Assembly: GCF_918797505.1 (NCBI RefSeq)
Contig: NC_092793.1
Location: forward strand, 71,481,660 to 71,545,659
Direction: 5' to 3'
Source: Bemisia tabaci
Lineage: Eukaryota; Arthropoda; Insecta; Hemiptera; Aleyrodidae
Length of the DNA: 64,000 nucleotides
How positions within the stretch are numbered: position 1 is the stretch's first letter; each line of letters begins with the position of its first letter. A program made the translations under genes and the position numbers. This document shows, one piece after another, positions 44,673 through 56,271 of the stretch. The notes beneath the pieces are model-generated. The model made no database searches and was not told the DNA's origin. It was given only the letters and a program-made list of their open reading frames with translations.

Positions 44673-44966
44673 CACTGAAAAAAAATTTTCTTGAGATATT
44701 ATTTTGACTTAAAACGTCGTTCTTTGTTTACGAAATTTAGTTTTTGAGTTAAATCCGTGTGGATTCCACTTAAGGGCAGTTTTTTAAAGTTAAAAAAACG
44801 TATTTTTGTTATCGTCTAGTTAAAGTCGAAAAAACGATAGAAGAACAACGTTTCTTTAACTAAAAAAACTGACTTCAAGTACGGATTTACCTTAATGGAC
44901 CAAATTTTGCCGACAAGAAAGAACGCTTTAAGTTAAAATAACAACTCAAGAAAAAAATTTTCAGTG
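44673..44966. mobile_element. CACTGAAAAAAAATTTTCTTGAG MITE E
   Basis: CACTGAAAAAAAATTTTCTT at the left, AAGAAAAAAATTTTCAGTG at the right. Inner pairs: TTAAAACG..GTTCTTTG against AAAGAACGCTTTAAG, and AAATCCGTGTGG against GTACGGATTTACC. 294 bp. Flanks TT and AA do not form a direct duplication. Confidence 0.85.
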
Positions 44967-47065
44967 AAGCCTCAAGTCAATTTGACCAGGCTCGGACATT
45001 TAATGGTTACGGCAGTCTCAGTTTGCGCACTGCGAGGAAAGGAGAGCTCTAATCGTTCGAAAACAGTTCTACCCGTAATTCATGCGAAAATTACAAGAAA
45101 TTCACTTAAATTTAATTTATGAGCTGGATTATTCGATAAGATTGAATTATTAAAAAAAAAATGGCGAGCGTACCCCGATTAAAACTATGCGATTTGACAA
45201 CGCTGCATTAACTGTGTTGTTACTCTTTCGCTCCCATAATTACATTGCCAGGCCCGCAGGGCGCGTTTCTTCGTTGACTCACAACCCTACCTGCATTCTT
45301 GAGGCGTTTCCGAATTATTCAGTGCCCTGTTACGATATTAGACTCTGGGAAACTGTGCTAGCTTGGTTCTCGTTAAAAATTATGCAAGCTTTAATTCAAG
45401 AACATGTGCAATCATGCCTGCACTCGAGAGCTGCACTTTGCGCAGGATATTGGAGTGAGGCTTCAGCGGTGCCACCACTGAAATCTTGCCGCTTAATTAC
45501 GTCCTATATTGTTCCTGAAAGCATAGTTGCGATCTGCTGTCTAAAATTTCCATCATGGGGCAGTTGCACAATCGGTTTTTAATTCATTTGCGGAATATGC
45601 GTGTGGAAAAATTATCGAATTCCTCAATTTCCTCGTTTTCCTGTAATCGGACGTTAGCTGAGAAAACTTCCTCCGGAGTTGCAAAAAATCTGACCCTACA
45701 CCAAATGGAAATAAATATTTCACCAGCCAATTCCCTGACGAAAGATGAAGAATTGACCGCAGTACACCCTTCCACCCAAGTATCGTTCATTAACTTTCAG
45801 GGGGAAATTGCAATTAGAAGATATCCTCATCGAGATGCTAATATCGTCGCTGTTTGAAGGTTTTTTTATTTTTAAAAATGATATTATTTGTTCACGATGT
45901 GAATTGTATGGCAACTATGTTACGTTACATTTGCAGTGTTTAAAGTCAATGGGTCGTCACCTCATTCATGACGTGATAAGCTCGATGAAAAACTTCTTAC
46001 TTCATTACTACAACCGCGAGCTTCTTTATTTTCGGTTGAAGCTTTTTCTTAAGTTTTAAAATGCAAGTCCCGCTAAAATTTACCTCAGAAATACCCAATT
46101 TCGAGTCAAATATTTGAAAAAGCCCCATTGACAATTTTCTCGAGAGGTTTACTCTTGCATGTGATTTAATTCATATTGCGTCTTCAGCTAAAGGAGGGTT
46201 CTCATCACCATTTGGAGAAATATTATAACGAATGGAAAGTTGTGTCTCAAAACATTATTTTCATTCGATAGATTGCACTGAGAAGACGGGAGGTAGGAAG
46301 TGCAGAGGACCAGAGGGGGCTCAACATTTATCACTCAAACGTGTTTTAATTGGTGCTATTAATCATGAGCGTTTGACTGATTTGCGGTGATCATCGCAGG
46401 TCAGTGCTACGTCATGATGGTCAACCACACGTCCATTGAAATTTGAAATGCAATGATGCCAGCTGGACAAGTGAGCATGTTAGATACAATTTCAAACCAG
46501 ACACCACATATTTCGTGTTCCCCACTTACAAATGTCGCCAACGAATAGAACCAAAACAGCCGTGAATTGAATATAGCCAAAAACAGTCGGAACTTTTCAT
46601 TGCGACACTCGTCATCTGGGGGAAGAAAGGGAAAGAAGTCGAAGAGCAGAGGGGTAAAGATGAAGAAGGGGTGGATAAAGGGGGATGAAAATAGGGGTAT
46701 AGAGTAGGATACAAGCATTTTCCAGCATAGGCGAAATAATGGGGAAGGCGAATCTTGTCCTGAGGCCGTGGCAGGGAGGGATCCTCTGATGATGCGAGAA
46801 GCGACAACGATGTTAGCAGGGCCGTAGCCGGTACCGGTGGCTGGTGCTAGTGTGCCGTTAAGACGGTGCTATTAATCACTCACCGGTTCAACGCAGTGAC
46901 CCAACGCGGTGGTTAATCGGATATCCGGATTGGGCAGAATTACCCACTCGCGAGGTGACGTTCCGAGTCGGAAACCCTCGTTCTGCGCCGCGGAGTTGCC
47001 TCAATCTCCGAGGAAATATACATCTGTGTCTATTGCCGAGCAGCGTAGCTTCATTCCGAGACAGC
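44967..47065. other. Unique sequence; unconvincing open frames
   Basis: Plus-strand frames of 131 (45187-45582) and 100 codons (45555-45857) overlap each other and have no domain. A good donor gtaagt follows a hydrophobic stretch on the minus strand near 46534, but it is in the wrong phase for the Beat exon. No gene called. Confidence 0.4.
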
Positions 47066-47402
47066 GTTCGAAACTCACAGGCGCCAACGCGCCTAAGAAA
47101 TCGCTCATGGCGCCTAAAAATTGAAGGCTCTGCGCCATCGTGGCCACTGAAAATTGCTTCCCCCCTCAAAAAAAAAAAAAAAAAAAAAATCCTGGTTTTT
47201 CTGCTTGGTGATTTTTCGAAATTTCCCCCAAGTAACAGCTACTAGTTCTGTAACTAAAACATCTTGCCTCTAACTTGTCACTAAATGCGCCGTAATACGT
47301 AGGCAAAAAGTCGATTTGGCCCCTAAAAAATCTCCAAAAATCCCCTAAAAACGGATCTTGATGAGCCAAATGGCTCCTGAAACTCCAAGGTGAGTTTCAA
47401 AC
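47066..47402. mobile_element. GTTCGAAACTCAC element, copy Y1 (empty)
   Basis: GTTCGAAACTCACAGGCGCC at the left; CCAAGGTGAGTTTCAAAC at the right, giving about 13-bp inverted ends. Interior: TTGAAGGCTCTGCGCCATCG, an A-run of 23, TTTTTCGAAATTTC, TAAATGCGCCGTAATA, TTTGGCCCC. 337 bp. It serves as the insertion-free relative of copy Y2. Confidence 0.78.
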
Positions 47403-50400
47403 ACTGTTCGGAGAGTATGGGCGTTGAGCTGCCGCGATAGAGAAGAGAGTCGAAAGTGCAAAAATGAAGTTTTAAGGAAATGTACATTCGGTGTCGCAGG
47501 GTAAAATATTATTGACTGGGGATTTTTCCGGACCCCCTCCCCTCCATATAAAAAAATGAACAGATAGATTTTGAGATAAGGCTGTACACAGAAATCAGGG
47601 ACGCCGGACGGACACACATTTTTCCAGAGCCTTTTTCTTACTTCAGGCACCTTAGGATGATTTGTCGAGGTTTCTGACGTGGTCGAACTGGCTCGCGGTA
47701 TACAGCATCGATTATGTCATAAATAAATGTATCGAATGCGAGGTTTTTTCCAAACAGGATTTTCTTTCCAATATTCTCTAAATTTTGTCAATTTTTTTTG
47801 TTTAAAATGAGTTTTTCGGCTCATGCGCGGGGGCTATCGTCCTTTTTGTTCAACGTTTCTCATGTATTCTTCTAACTCAACCTGATTGCTAGCACTAGAT
47901 TTCCAGCAATATTTACCAGCCGCCTGATGGATTATCACTGCGGGAAATCTTACTCGAAGGCATGTATTCATGTATGCATGTATTAGACAGGCAATCTTAT
48001 ACCAGCTACCGTTCTCATCAATCCTTCGGCATCTGTTTGAATATCATTTAGAGCAAAGAAAACTTCAACAACTAATGAGTACAATTAAAAAACTTGTCAA
48101 GAAGTTGATGCTTAAAAGCGCGTTACGGAGAATGCCGTGCACTGTTCGGCAGCAGGGTAGCAGTGCGGTCTGTATCTCCTCAAAAAGAATAGTTTTATTG
48201 ATGATATCTATTTGTCCACCCTGTGCCGCGTCAACCCCTTTATATTACCTCTTATTAGCGCACCCCTCTTACACTTGCTGCGGTGACAGGACAAGTCCCA
48301 AGTCTAGATAAATACGTCTGTTAATCGGTCAGCATACAGCTGCCAAGCACAAAAAATTGCTCAAGTTTGTCACACGCACACCGCGCCTCTTGTCACAACT
48401 GATAGCGTTTCCCTGCCGATAGGAATTCGTGTGAGCTCTGAAGTGAGATCATTAGCGTTTCCTTTTGTGTGGGGGTTGGAGTATACACACATTATTTTCA
48501 AAAAACGTTGAACAATAAAGGTAAGGAAGTAGAGAAGTAAAAGAGGAATATGTGCAACAAATCAAATCATTCTGACTCGCAGAGATCAGTACATTAAAAG
48601 GGGTGGACGATGAGTTTTTGGGAAACCATTCAAAAATGTGTACTAAGATTGAAATCACTTTAAGCGTAAATCACATACTGACAAGTCCGTCAACAGCTCA
48701 GCGGTACATAAAAAATGCGCAGAAATGATAGAAAATTGTCATTTGCAGGAGACATCTGGCTCTAATTTTAAAAAATCTATTGTGCGATGCAACAAGATCC
48801 ACCCGCAAAGAGTCATCATACAATTATTTGTAGCTTCAAGTCTCTCGATACAATTTTAAAACCACATATAGAACAACATTTTTGACTTTTTCAGTTTAAA
48901 GGCGGTCAAGCCACGTAAATTTACTAAAATTTTGCCACTCGGTGTGTGTTTCGCAACTCATAGATTTGTAAAATCAACCATAAATTCCTTTTTTAAACAT
49001 TTGTTTTGCATTTTTACTTATTTTCACATGAAAACAATCCGAGTCGAACAAATACACCAAGGCTTGCTTGGAGACTGAAAAAGAGGGGGAAAAACCATGG
49101 GTATGGAGATGGGAATAACTTGATGTTTCTCACTCACCGAGGGGAAATGAGCGGATGAAAAAATCTTGCGGAAATAGAGTAAAAGCTAAAAAAGAGTGTG
49201 CGTTATCATTAAAGAGTGTAAATATATTCATTAAGTAAGCGCTTCTGAGGAAGCAACACCCTACAGCTAATTTAAAAAGTTGAAAACATAAATAAATCAT
49301 AAGTTATAACCTTTGTTGTGTGTTAACAAGTAAAAGCGAAGGGTGAAAAAATAAACTTAGTCACTTAGAAACATTTACACCCGGCTGTGTTTGAACGAGC
49401 CTTGGTTAGTTATAAATCCACCTCCTTTCTCTCTTTTTCTTAATACACCGCGAGATTAACAGGCGGAGAAATTAAGAGTTAACCTCATTTCAATGTTCAA
49501 GGTAATTTTTGAGGAGCGTGTACTAAGAAACGCTTTGGTTAAGTCAAATCTGTCCGTTTTCTTTTGATTGTTGCTTATAACTACAGTCTCTAGGTGGAAG
49601 TTCACGATCTTATCATCCATTTTATTTTTGAAAGAAAGACTTGCAGTATCGAGAAGACACTTACATCATGCTAGCCTTGCATCTTCGCTCGAGCAAGGAC
49701 AAATAAGAAAGAGGGAGGGGAAACCATACGGCTTTTCTTACATTGCTTCGCTGTCCTCATAAAACAGTGTTCGATGTGCTAGGCTGTTCATTTTATCACG
49801 CTAACATGTACGTTGCGGATAAAGGTGTTCGAGACACCGGCAGTAGCTCGAATATTACATCACGTTCCGGCCATCACCCTTAAATTTTAAACAAATTCGG
49901 ACGTTTCCTGAAATGTCCGAGCGAAGCCATTCGTCAGTGCATAGTTCCTCCGAAGAGTTTCCTTGGAGGCAGTCGTATTTTATAGTCTTGGTGCAGTTGT
50001 CTGTCGGGATGGACAACAAAAAATTTATCTCTTCTCGCAGATTAAGGGCAACCGCACACGGTCACTTAAACAATAAAGGAACCAAGGTCGAAGTTAGCAA
50101 CTTTGGCTTCGTTCCTGATTTGACAGGCCAAATAATGAGTGAATGAATGTTAATGGCTAAATTATCATCAAGCAACGAACAGAGTACAGGTTCATTCATC
50201 TTAAAGCTATACTTTTAAAAGATGCACATGTAAAAATGCCGTTTCCCACGAAAATATAATACTTACGTTTTCGAGTGCATTTCCATTTAAAAAGTCGTAA
50301 ACGCGGGTGAGGAAATGGGTCGAGGAAATAAAGCACACGCACACAGGACTAGTTGACTGCTTTCCACACTTCTCCTTTCGCTTTCCCGTGAGAAACGTTG

Positions 50401-50550
50401 CCAGACTGCACACACAGTCTCCCTACGAAAAACAGGTTGAGGGGGCGTTCGGCCGAGGCAGATGGATTGACTTTTTTTATTGGGGTCCAGAATTCCGCTA
50501 ACAGACCGAAGGCGGTTTCGCTCTTATTGGAACACATCAATCGGTCGAGG
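47403..50550. other. Unique sequence without a supported gene
   Basis: Over 3 kb of AT-rich sequence. The 113-codon frame at 47970-48311 and others have no domain or splice context. No local repeat family recognised. Confidence 0.35.
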
Positions 50551-50710
50551 ACCGGCCAAAACATAGCGATATATCGATTGATCTGCCATTTAAACCTATG
50601 AAAAAGAATCGATTAACAGGATGTCCGCAACGAACACCGTCATAATTGATTACTTACCATAACTTGGAATGGGGAAAATTCGATAATCTACTATTCACGC
50701 CTCGGCACTG
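50551..50710. mobile_element. CAGTGGCG hAT-type MITE, copy M5 (degraded)
   Basis: Interior GATATATCGATTGATCTGCC, ATTTAAACCTATGAAAAAG and ATTCACGCCTCGGCACTG match the family; the left tip is mutated beyond recognition and no target duplication remains. Its right half (CATAACTTGGAATGGGGAA) matches the reverse complement of copy M1 at 12897. Confidence 0.78.
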
Positions 50711-51780
50711 AATGTCGGTCTGGCTCGAAAATTCTGGGGTGCTGATACGTTTTTGGGGCCCCTTACACTCGGGTGCTCCCTCTCTAACTAACCGAAAGTC
50801 CGCCTTTATGTGGGGTTTTTAAGTTTTGGGGGTCGCTAAAAGAAACCTGCCGGGGTCCTCTGGACCATTCGTCAGAATTTCTAGGGTGCTGAGGCATCCA
50901 AACACCCATGGCTAAACCGCCCCGCCCACGACGTTGTATACTTTACGCTCATTAGTAGTGTCGTAGTGCGTGATTTATGTCAAGTACTTATATTTTTCTT
51001 GAGAGCGGGATATTCAAATTACTCGTGACCTATGCAAGATAAAAACGTGTGCCGGTCTTGGTTGGGAGTTAATTTCAGTCGAATTTTCGCGAAGCGTGTT
51101 GTGCGTCAAATTTTGAGGCAGAAACGTTCAACAGAATGCTTAAATTCGTACCTTGTCGAATGGCTCACTTAGAGTATCTATATAAGAAGAGTACGGACAT
51201 GCCAAAATATGGAGCTTTTGAGGTTCAGAAGAGCAGCCAACCTTCTAACACAAAAAACGTCACTGTCAGATTCCAATTTCAAACCAAGATGGTCAAGACT
51301 GTTCATGAATGAGCGTTCTTCCTCAAAAATGTGAACGTATGTAAAAATGATGTCAAATACGTGCTTTACAAACGATGGGTCATAACAAATGTAGTAGTGA
51401 ATCACTCTGGATAATATGAATTCATATAGGTTGTCTCCTCTTTTGGGCCCTAAAACCTCAATGACCTAACCACAAAATTATCGATATGTTCGTTCTCTCC
51501 ATGTGCTGGTACTGTATGTTCACTTGCCCTGAAAGCCCTTTGCTTAGACGCGATGTGCTCCTCGTGAGCAGGGCAGAAAATCTGTACTGAAAAAGAAAAA
51601 AAAAAAAAAAACTTACGGGCTGCATAGACACACCGTCTGTTCCGGGCTCAGACGCCGAAATTTCCAGGTGCTGGAGCCGTGGCTCCAATTGCTCCGGATG
51701 CTATGCCCGCAACTTTCAACCTCTGGGCCCGGAACGCGGATGGTATGTCCATAAAGCCCGTAAGTACGGTTTCCACCGGT
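50711..51780. other. Unique sequence with a solo X arm
   Basis: GGGAGTTAATTTCAGTCGAA to TTAAATTCGTACCTTGTCGA at about 51068-51168 matches the right arm of the element at 7256-7807. An A-run lies at 51594-51610. No gene. Confidence 0.45.
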
Positions 51781-52316
51781 GTTCGAAACTCACAGGCGCC
51801 AACGCGCAAAATGCGCCTAAGCATTCGGTCACGGCGCTTAAAAAATGAAGGCTCTGCGCCAACGTGGCCCATAAATATTCCCCCCTTCCTTAAAAAAAAT
51901 CCTAATTTTTTCTGTTTGTTGATTTTTTGAAATTTCGACGCACGACACCGGATTCTAACTTTTCACTAAATGCGCCATGATATAAAGGCAAAAGGTCAAT
52001 TTGGCCCATCAAAAATCCTCAATGGCCCCTAAAAATCAAGCTTGATAGGCCACTTCACTGGGGAAAAAAACACATTTGATACAGAGTCCAGACTCTTGAA
52101 AACATTGACAAGAAAAAATACTCTTGATTCAATCAGATTTTTGCTTGAATCAAAACGAAATCCGCTAAAATTAAGAGGCTTGGTTCCTGATTCAAGCAAA
52201 AATCCGATTGAATCAAGAGTACTTTTTCTTGTCCATATTTTTAAGAGTCTGGACTCTAGATCCAATGTGTTTTTTTTTCCAGTGTTGGCTCCTGAAACTC
52301 AAAGGTGAGTTTCGAA
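51781..52316. mobile_element. GTTCGAAACTCAC element, copy Y2, with insertion
   Basis: GTTCGAAACTCACAGGCGCC to AAAGGTGAGTTTCGAAC. Interior matches Y1 (AATGAAGGCTCTGCGCCAAC, TTTTTTGAAATTTC, TAAATGCGCCATGATA). It is interrupted at 52056-52284 by a CACTGG foldback. The words GGTTTCCACCGG and GGTTTCCACGACCGG lie just outside the two ends, possibly a long target duplication. Confidence 0.8.
52056..52284. mobile_element. CACTGG foldback MITE, copy A5
   Basis: CACTGGGGAAAAAAACACAT to ATGTGTTTTTTTTTCCAGTG, 229 bp, with TT on both sides. Inserted in copy Y2; the empty relative is Y1 near 47372-47380. Confidence 0.9.
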
Positions 52317-52335
52317 CTCTGGTTTCCACGACCGG

Positions 52336-52336
<1 letters not shown>

Positions 52337-52369
<33 letters not shown>
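52337..52369. repeat. Poly(T) tract of over 30
   Basis: An uninterrupted T-run directly right of copy Y2, possibly the reversed poly(A) of a retroposon or slippage. Confidence 0.9.
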
Positions 52370-52494
52370 CGGTGCAGATGCGGCATCAATGGTGGGAAGA
52401 GGCGCAGAGTTGACTCAAAATTCTCATTTCAATAATATGATTCATTTCTTCATCTCTGTAATTTCTTTTCCCGGATATAAATTATGGGAGCCAT

Positions 52495-52730
52495 TCATAC
52501 ACACGCCGAGCCGAGCCGGCGCCGGGGCCGGGGCTCGGGCGGGAAGCGAGTGCGGGTGCGAATGCGGCAGGGATCTACGGGACAAACGTGATGACTGTGC
52601 ACACATTAACCGCCCAACGACGGGGCCGCCCCGCGACGAGACCGAGACGTCTCACAACTCTTTCGTCCCGCTCCAATTTCAGCCAAAGTCGCGAGGCGCC
52701 GCGCCGCGTCCCATCGTCGCTATTTTCCGC
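52495..52730. other. GC-rich block
   Basis: GCCGAGCCGAGCCGGCGCCG and similar words; the 172-codon plus frame that crosses it (52305-52823) starts in the poly(T) tract and has no domain, so it is a composition artefact. Possible conserved non-coding block. Confidence 0.4.
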
Positions 52731-53802
52731 GTAGACACCTTCCGTCGTTTCCCTTACATTCAAAGCAGCCCCAATTTAAACTTACAAATAATCAGTAATT
52801 ACATAGCTAGGGGCCGCCCCTAAAGTACGTAACGCTCTAGAAGGGGAGGAGGGGTCGAGGAGTGCGTTACGCCATTTTGTTTTTACGTTTTAACGGCATA
52901 GAGTAGATAGAGTCGCGATAGAAATGGAACCCGATCAATTAATTGGGTTCCTCCTGGGAGGAGACGAAGGGGTCGCCCGGTGGAAGGGTGGCGACGGGGG
53001 TTTAAGAGGAAAGGAGGGAGTGCCAACTCCCTGAAGGGCTCTGGGAGGATAGGGGACTTTGGCGGCTGGGAGTCGCAGAGCGCCAAAGAGCGCTGTGAAA
53101 GCGGCTTCAATGTAAGTATGTAAATGGAGAACGTGGCGCCACTTTAAAGCATTTTCCAGGTCCCGAATTCCGAGACTCCTATGTCACGCCGGGTCACTTT
53201 TTCGATACATGACCGATTTTTTTCGATACATGGGGACCCGCCCATCTGATGTAAACAAAGATGATGTGAATTACCACGTATTCTACATATCCATTTTGGA
53301 TGCGAGAGGAAATATGTATAAATCAGAATGCTTGCATTCAAACCTTGCCTAGTGATCCATTGCACGCAGTCAAAGAAGCAAGCTTGAGAAAAGGGGACAA
53401 TTTTCAGATGTAGATATGAAGCGAGGTAGGGACATGGCGTAGTTACAGCGCAAAGAGGCAAAGTCGTTGGCGCTCAGCACTATTGTCATGCCGCCGCATT
53501 CCGCCGCGGCTCAGTTTACCTTGTATATCTCGTTCACGTAACATTAAGTTTTAAAAGTTTTCTTATTAAAAGATTCTTACAGTGCGATACGATGCCGGCC
53601 TGCGGCTCGTTTTTTCTCGTTCATTTGCTCCCATTGACGCCAAACATGGCAGTGGGTGACCCTCAACAATTTCAAAGTTTGTCGCGGGTTATAATATTAA
53701 AAATAATGCGCTTAAAAAAGTTTACATTTTGAAACAACGTAAATTAAACCTGCAAGCTTTTCTGACCAAAATAGATGAGTGCCATTTCTAGACAAGCTTT
53801 TA
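52731..53802. other. Unique sequence with a solo X arm
   Basis: ATCAGAATGCTTGCATTCAA then ACCTTGCCTAGTGATCCATT at about 53323-53363 matches the right arm of the element at 7256-7807. No gene supported. Confidence 0.4.
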
Positions 53803-54084
53803 CAGGGTGTCTACTAAAACAGGCTGACCGAAAATCAGTACTTTTACGGTACTTTCCCAAGATATTCAGAAGCTCCTCAACATAAAAATTCAGTACCTCT
53901 TCGGTACCGGCAAATTCGGCAAAGTTGAATTTCCCGCTCAAACTGTGATAAAAATGACAAACAAAATGAAAAGATTCTAGACCTTCTTGCAAAATTCCGC
54001 ACTTTTTCAGCACTTCCGGATCGCCCGTTAAAAATCAGTACTGTTTCCGGACTTTCCGAAAATTCCGGACTTATAGACACTGTG
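53803..54084. mobile_element. CAGGGTGTCTAC hAT-like element U
   Basis: CAGGGTGTCTACTAAAACAG at the left, GGACTTATAGACACTGTG at the right. Flanks AGCTTTTA and AGCTATGA agree at six of eight positions. The interior repeats CAGTAC and TCCGGACTTTCCG words. 282 bp, no coding capacity. Confidence 0.68.
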
Positions 54085-54790
54085 AGCTATGAAGAGTATC
54101 TTGATGGATTTATAAAGCTACTCCGAAAATATGCAATATACCTTTTGGGAATATATTGATTCATGCGTTTCAGTATTTGTCTTATGATCGTTAATTATCA
54201 TTAATTAGTATAATTTTATGCAACGCCATTATTGTTTGTGTGGGAATCAAAAGAGGAGAGACTACCGATTGCGGGTTATAAAATCGAGACGGTTTTTTTG
54301 TAAGCTGAATTAGATAGAAGAAAACCCTCCGTTCAAGAGAGGAAACTGACAAAAGGCAGAAATCAGAAGAGAGGATGGGGATCAAATCCAGAAATAAAAT
54401 AACAGGTTCAAGTGTAAAATTGTCGCACATATGTAACGTAACTTGAGTCAGATTTAAGGGGCGCGCTTCATCGCGACCGTAAAGAAACTGGAAACGTATA
54501 ATAATATTATTGAGTCATAAATCCTTCCGCCTCTGGAATCCAGACGGGGTTTGGGTAAGTGTTGTTGGTGGAGGGGAGGGGGAGAGGGGGCGTTAGGGGC
54601 GCGTCAAAGCCGAGGCGCGATTTGCAGCACTACCTCCTTCTGAAGATTCTAAAGTAGAGTTTAGGGGAGTCTTGGTGATGTTGCCAGATTGTTCTACTTA
54701 AATATAATAATTTTGTATTAAGCAGAGTGATACAATGTTAGAAGATGGGTGAAAAAAAATACTCCGTTCGCGGCGGATTCAATTTCCTTA
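54085..54790. other. Unique spacer
   Basis: A G-rich run near 54570-54595. No gene. Confidence 0.35.
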
Positions 54791-55009
54791 CACTGGAAAA
54801 AAAACACGTTGGATCTAGAGTCCAGACTCTTAAAACCTCGAGAAGAAAAAATTGTCTTCATTCAATCGGATTTTTGCTAAAATCAAGAACCAAGCCTCTC
54901 AATTTGAGCGGATTTCCTTTTGAATTAAGCTGATTGAATAAAGAGTATTATTTCTTGTCAATGTTTTCAAGTGTCTGGACTCTGGATCCAATGTGTTTTT
55001 TTACCAGTG
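54791..55009. mobile_element. CACTGG foldback MITE, copy A6
   Basis: CACTGGAAAAAAAACACGTT to AATGTGTTTTTTTACCAGTG, 219 bp with an internal deletion of the loop side. First of three copies within 1.5 kb. Flanks TA and TT do not match. Confidence 0.87.
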
Positions 55010-55280
55010 TTGTCACTGAAAAACCAGTCAAATGGAGATTAGGTTTCGTAAGAAGCCCACCAAACGACGAATTGGTTGGTCCATCGACCACCCTCAAAAA
55101 CAAACTTATTCTCTTTGACGTAAAAATTTATTTTTTCTCCTTGATGACATTCAGCCATCATATTGGCTATCAAAAAAAGATTAAGTATGCTAGAATTTGT
55201 TTATTCCATAGAAATGTAAAAATACAGGGAAAAAATAAGGCAACGAAAATACTTGTTCGGTTATTTTAATTTTTTAGGTC

Positions 55281-55509
55281 CACTGGAAAATAAAAAACAC
55301 ATTGGATCTAGAGTCCAGACTCTTAAAAACATCGACAAGAAAAAATACTCTTGATTCAATCGGATTTAAGCTTAGTTAAGAACCAGGCCTCTTAAATTGA
55401 GCGGATTTCCTTTTGATTTAAGCTTAAATCCGATTGAATCAAGAGTATTTTTTCTTGTCAATGTTTTCAAGAGTCTGGACTCCAGATCCAATGTGTTTTT
55501 TTTCCTGTG
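55281..55509. mobile_element. CACTGG foldback MITE, copy A7
   Basis: CACTGGAAAATAAAAAACAC to GTGTTTTTTTTCCTGTG, 229 bp, TC on both sides. Arms GGATCTAGAGTCCAGACTC and GAGTCTGGACTCCAGATCC. Confidence 0.88.
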
Positions 55510-56045
55510 TCCAAAAATGTTGACGATTTTTTTAGAGATTTTTCAGGTGTGCTCAAAGTTCCAGCCATGGAAACGATGCATCCTGAGTGCACTCAGCGAT
55601 TGGAAAAAAAGATCCGTTCGGCAACTTTCCTTTCGATTCATGGGGAAAGCTGAGTCGTGTTTACATGATCTGAGTAGCGAAGGCGAGCTCTCTCAAATGT
55701 GCGAATTCTCACGTTCAAAAATATTCCTCGGATCACTAACAGTTATTCAACTTGACGGGGGCACGGTAAAAAATGTCGCGAGATAGAAAAATGAGTGACA
55801 CTATACATATATAAAATATACGTACACACGGAGAAACATGCGGTGTTATCTATGAGCATTATGTTGAAGCATGACGCTTAATGTCTGCATGATACTGTGA
55901 GGTAAGGCGATCAATAAAATTCACCAGAAAAATTATCCTGATCAAGGCTCACAATGAATTTTGCGGAGGTCAACCTCGGAAAGACGAGGGAATAAAATAC
56001 AAATTCGCTAAACAACAGGTCATTTTGCCGAGTCTGCGGGTATCA

Positions 56046-56271
56046 CACTGGAAAAAACCACATTGGATCTAGAGTCCAGACTCTTGAAAACATTGACAAG
56101 AAAAAATACTCTTGATTCAATCAGAGTTTTGCTTACATCAAAATGAGAAGCGCTTAAATTAAGAGGCTTGGTTCTTGATTTAAGCTAGATTCTGATTGAA
56201 TCAAGAGTACTTTTTCTTCTCGATGTTTTTAAGAGTCTGGACTCTAGATACAATGTGTTTTTTTTCCAGTG
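56046..56271. mobile_element. CACTGG foldback MITE, copy A8
   Basis: CACTGGAAAAAACCACATTG to CAATGTGTTTTTTTTCCAGT plus G, 226 bp. The flanks GTATCA and TGGATAC are inverted rather than direct. Confidence 0.88.

Noticed and set aside
45187..45857. Overlapping ORFs of 131 and 100 codons
   Set aside because: Different frames over the same DNA without domains; no evidence which, if any, is coding.
46407..46718. Hydrophobic minus-strand frame ending at a gtaagt donor, possible Beat signal-peptide exon
   Set aside because: The donor near 46534 follows a complete codon in that frame, which does not match the phase needed by the Beat exon, and the hydrophobic run is not preceded by a convincing start.
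52305..52823. 172-codon plus-strand ORF
   Set aside because: It starts with a phenylalanine run from a poly(T) tract and continues through a GC-rich block; no domain or splice context.
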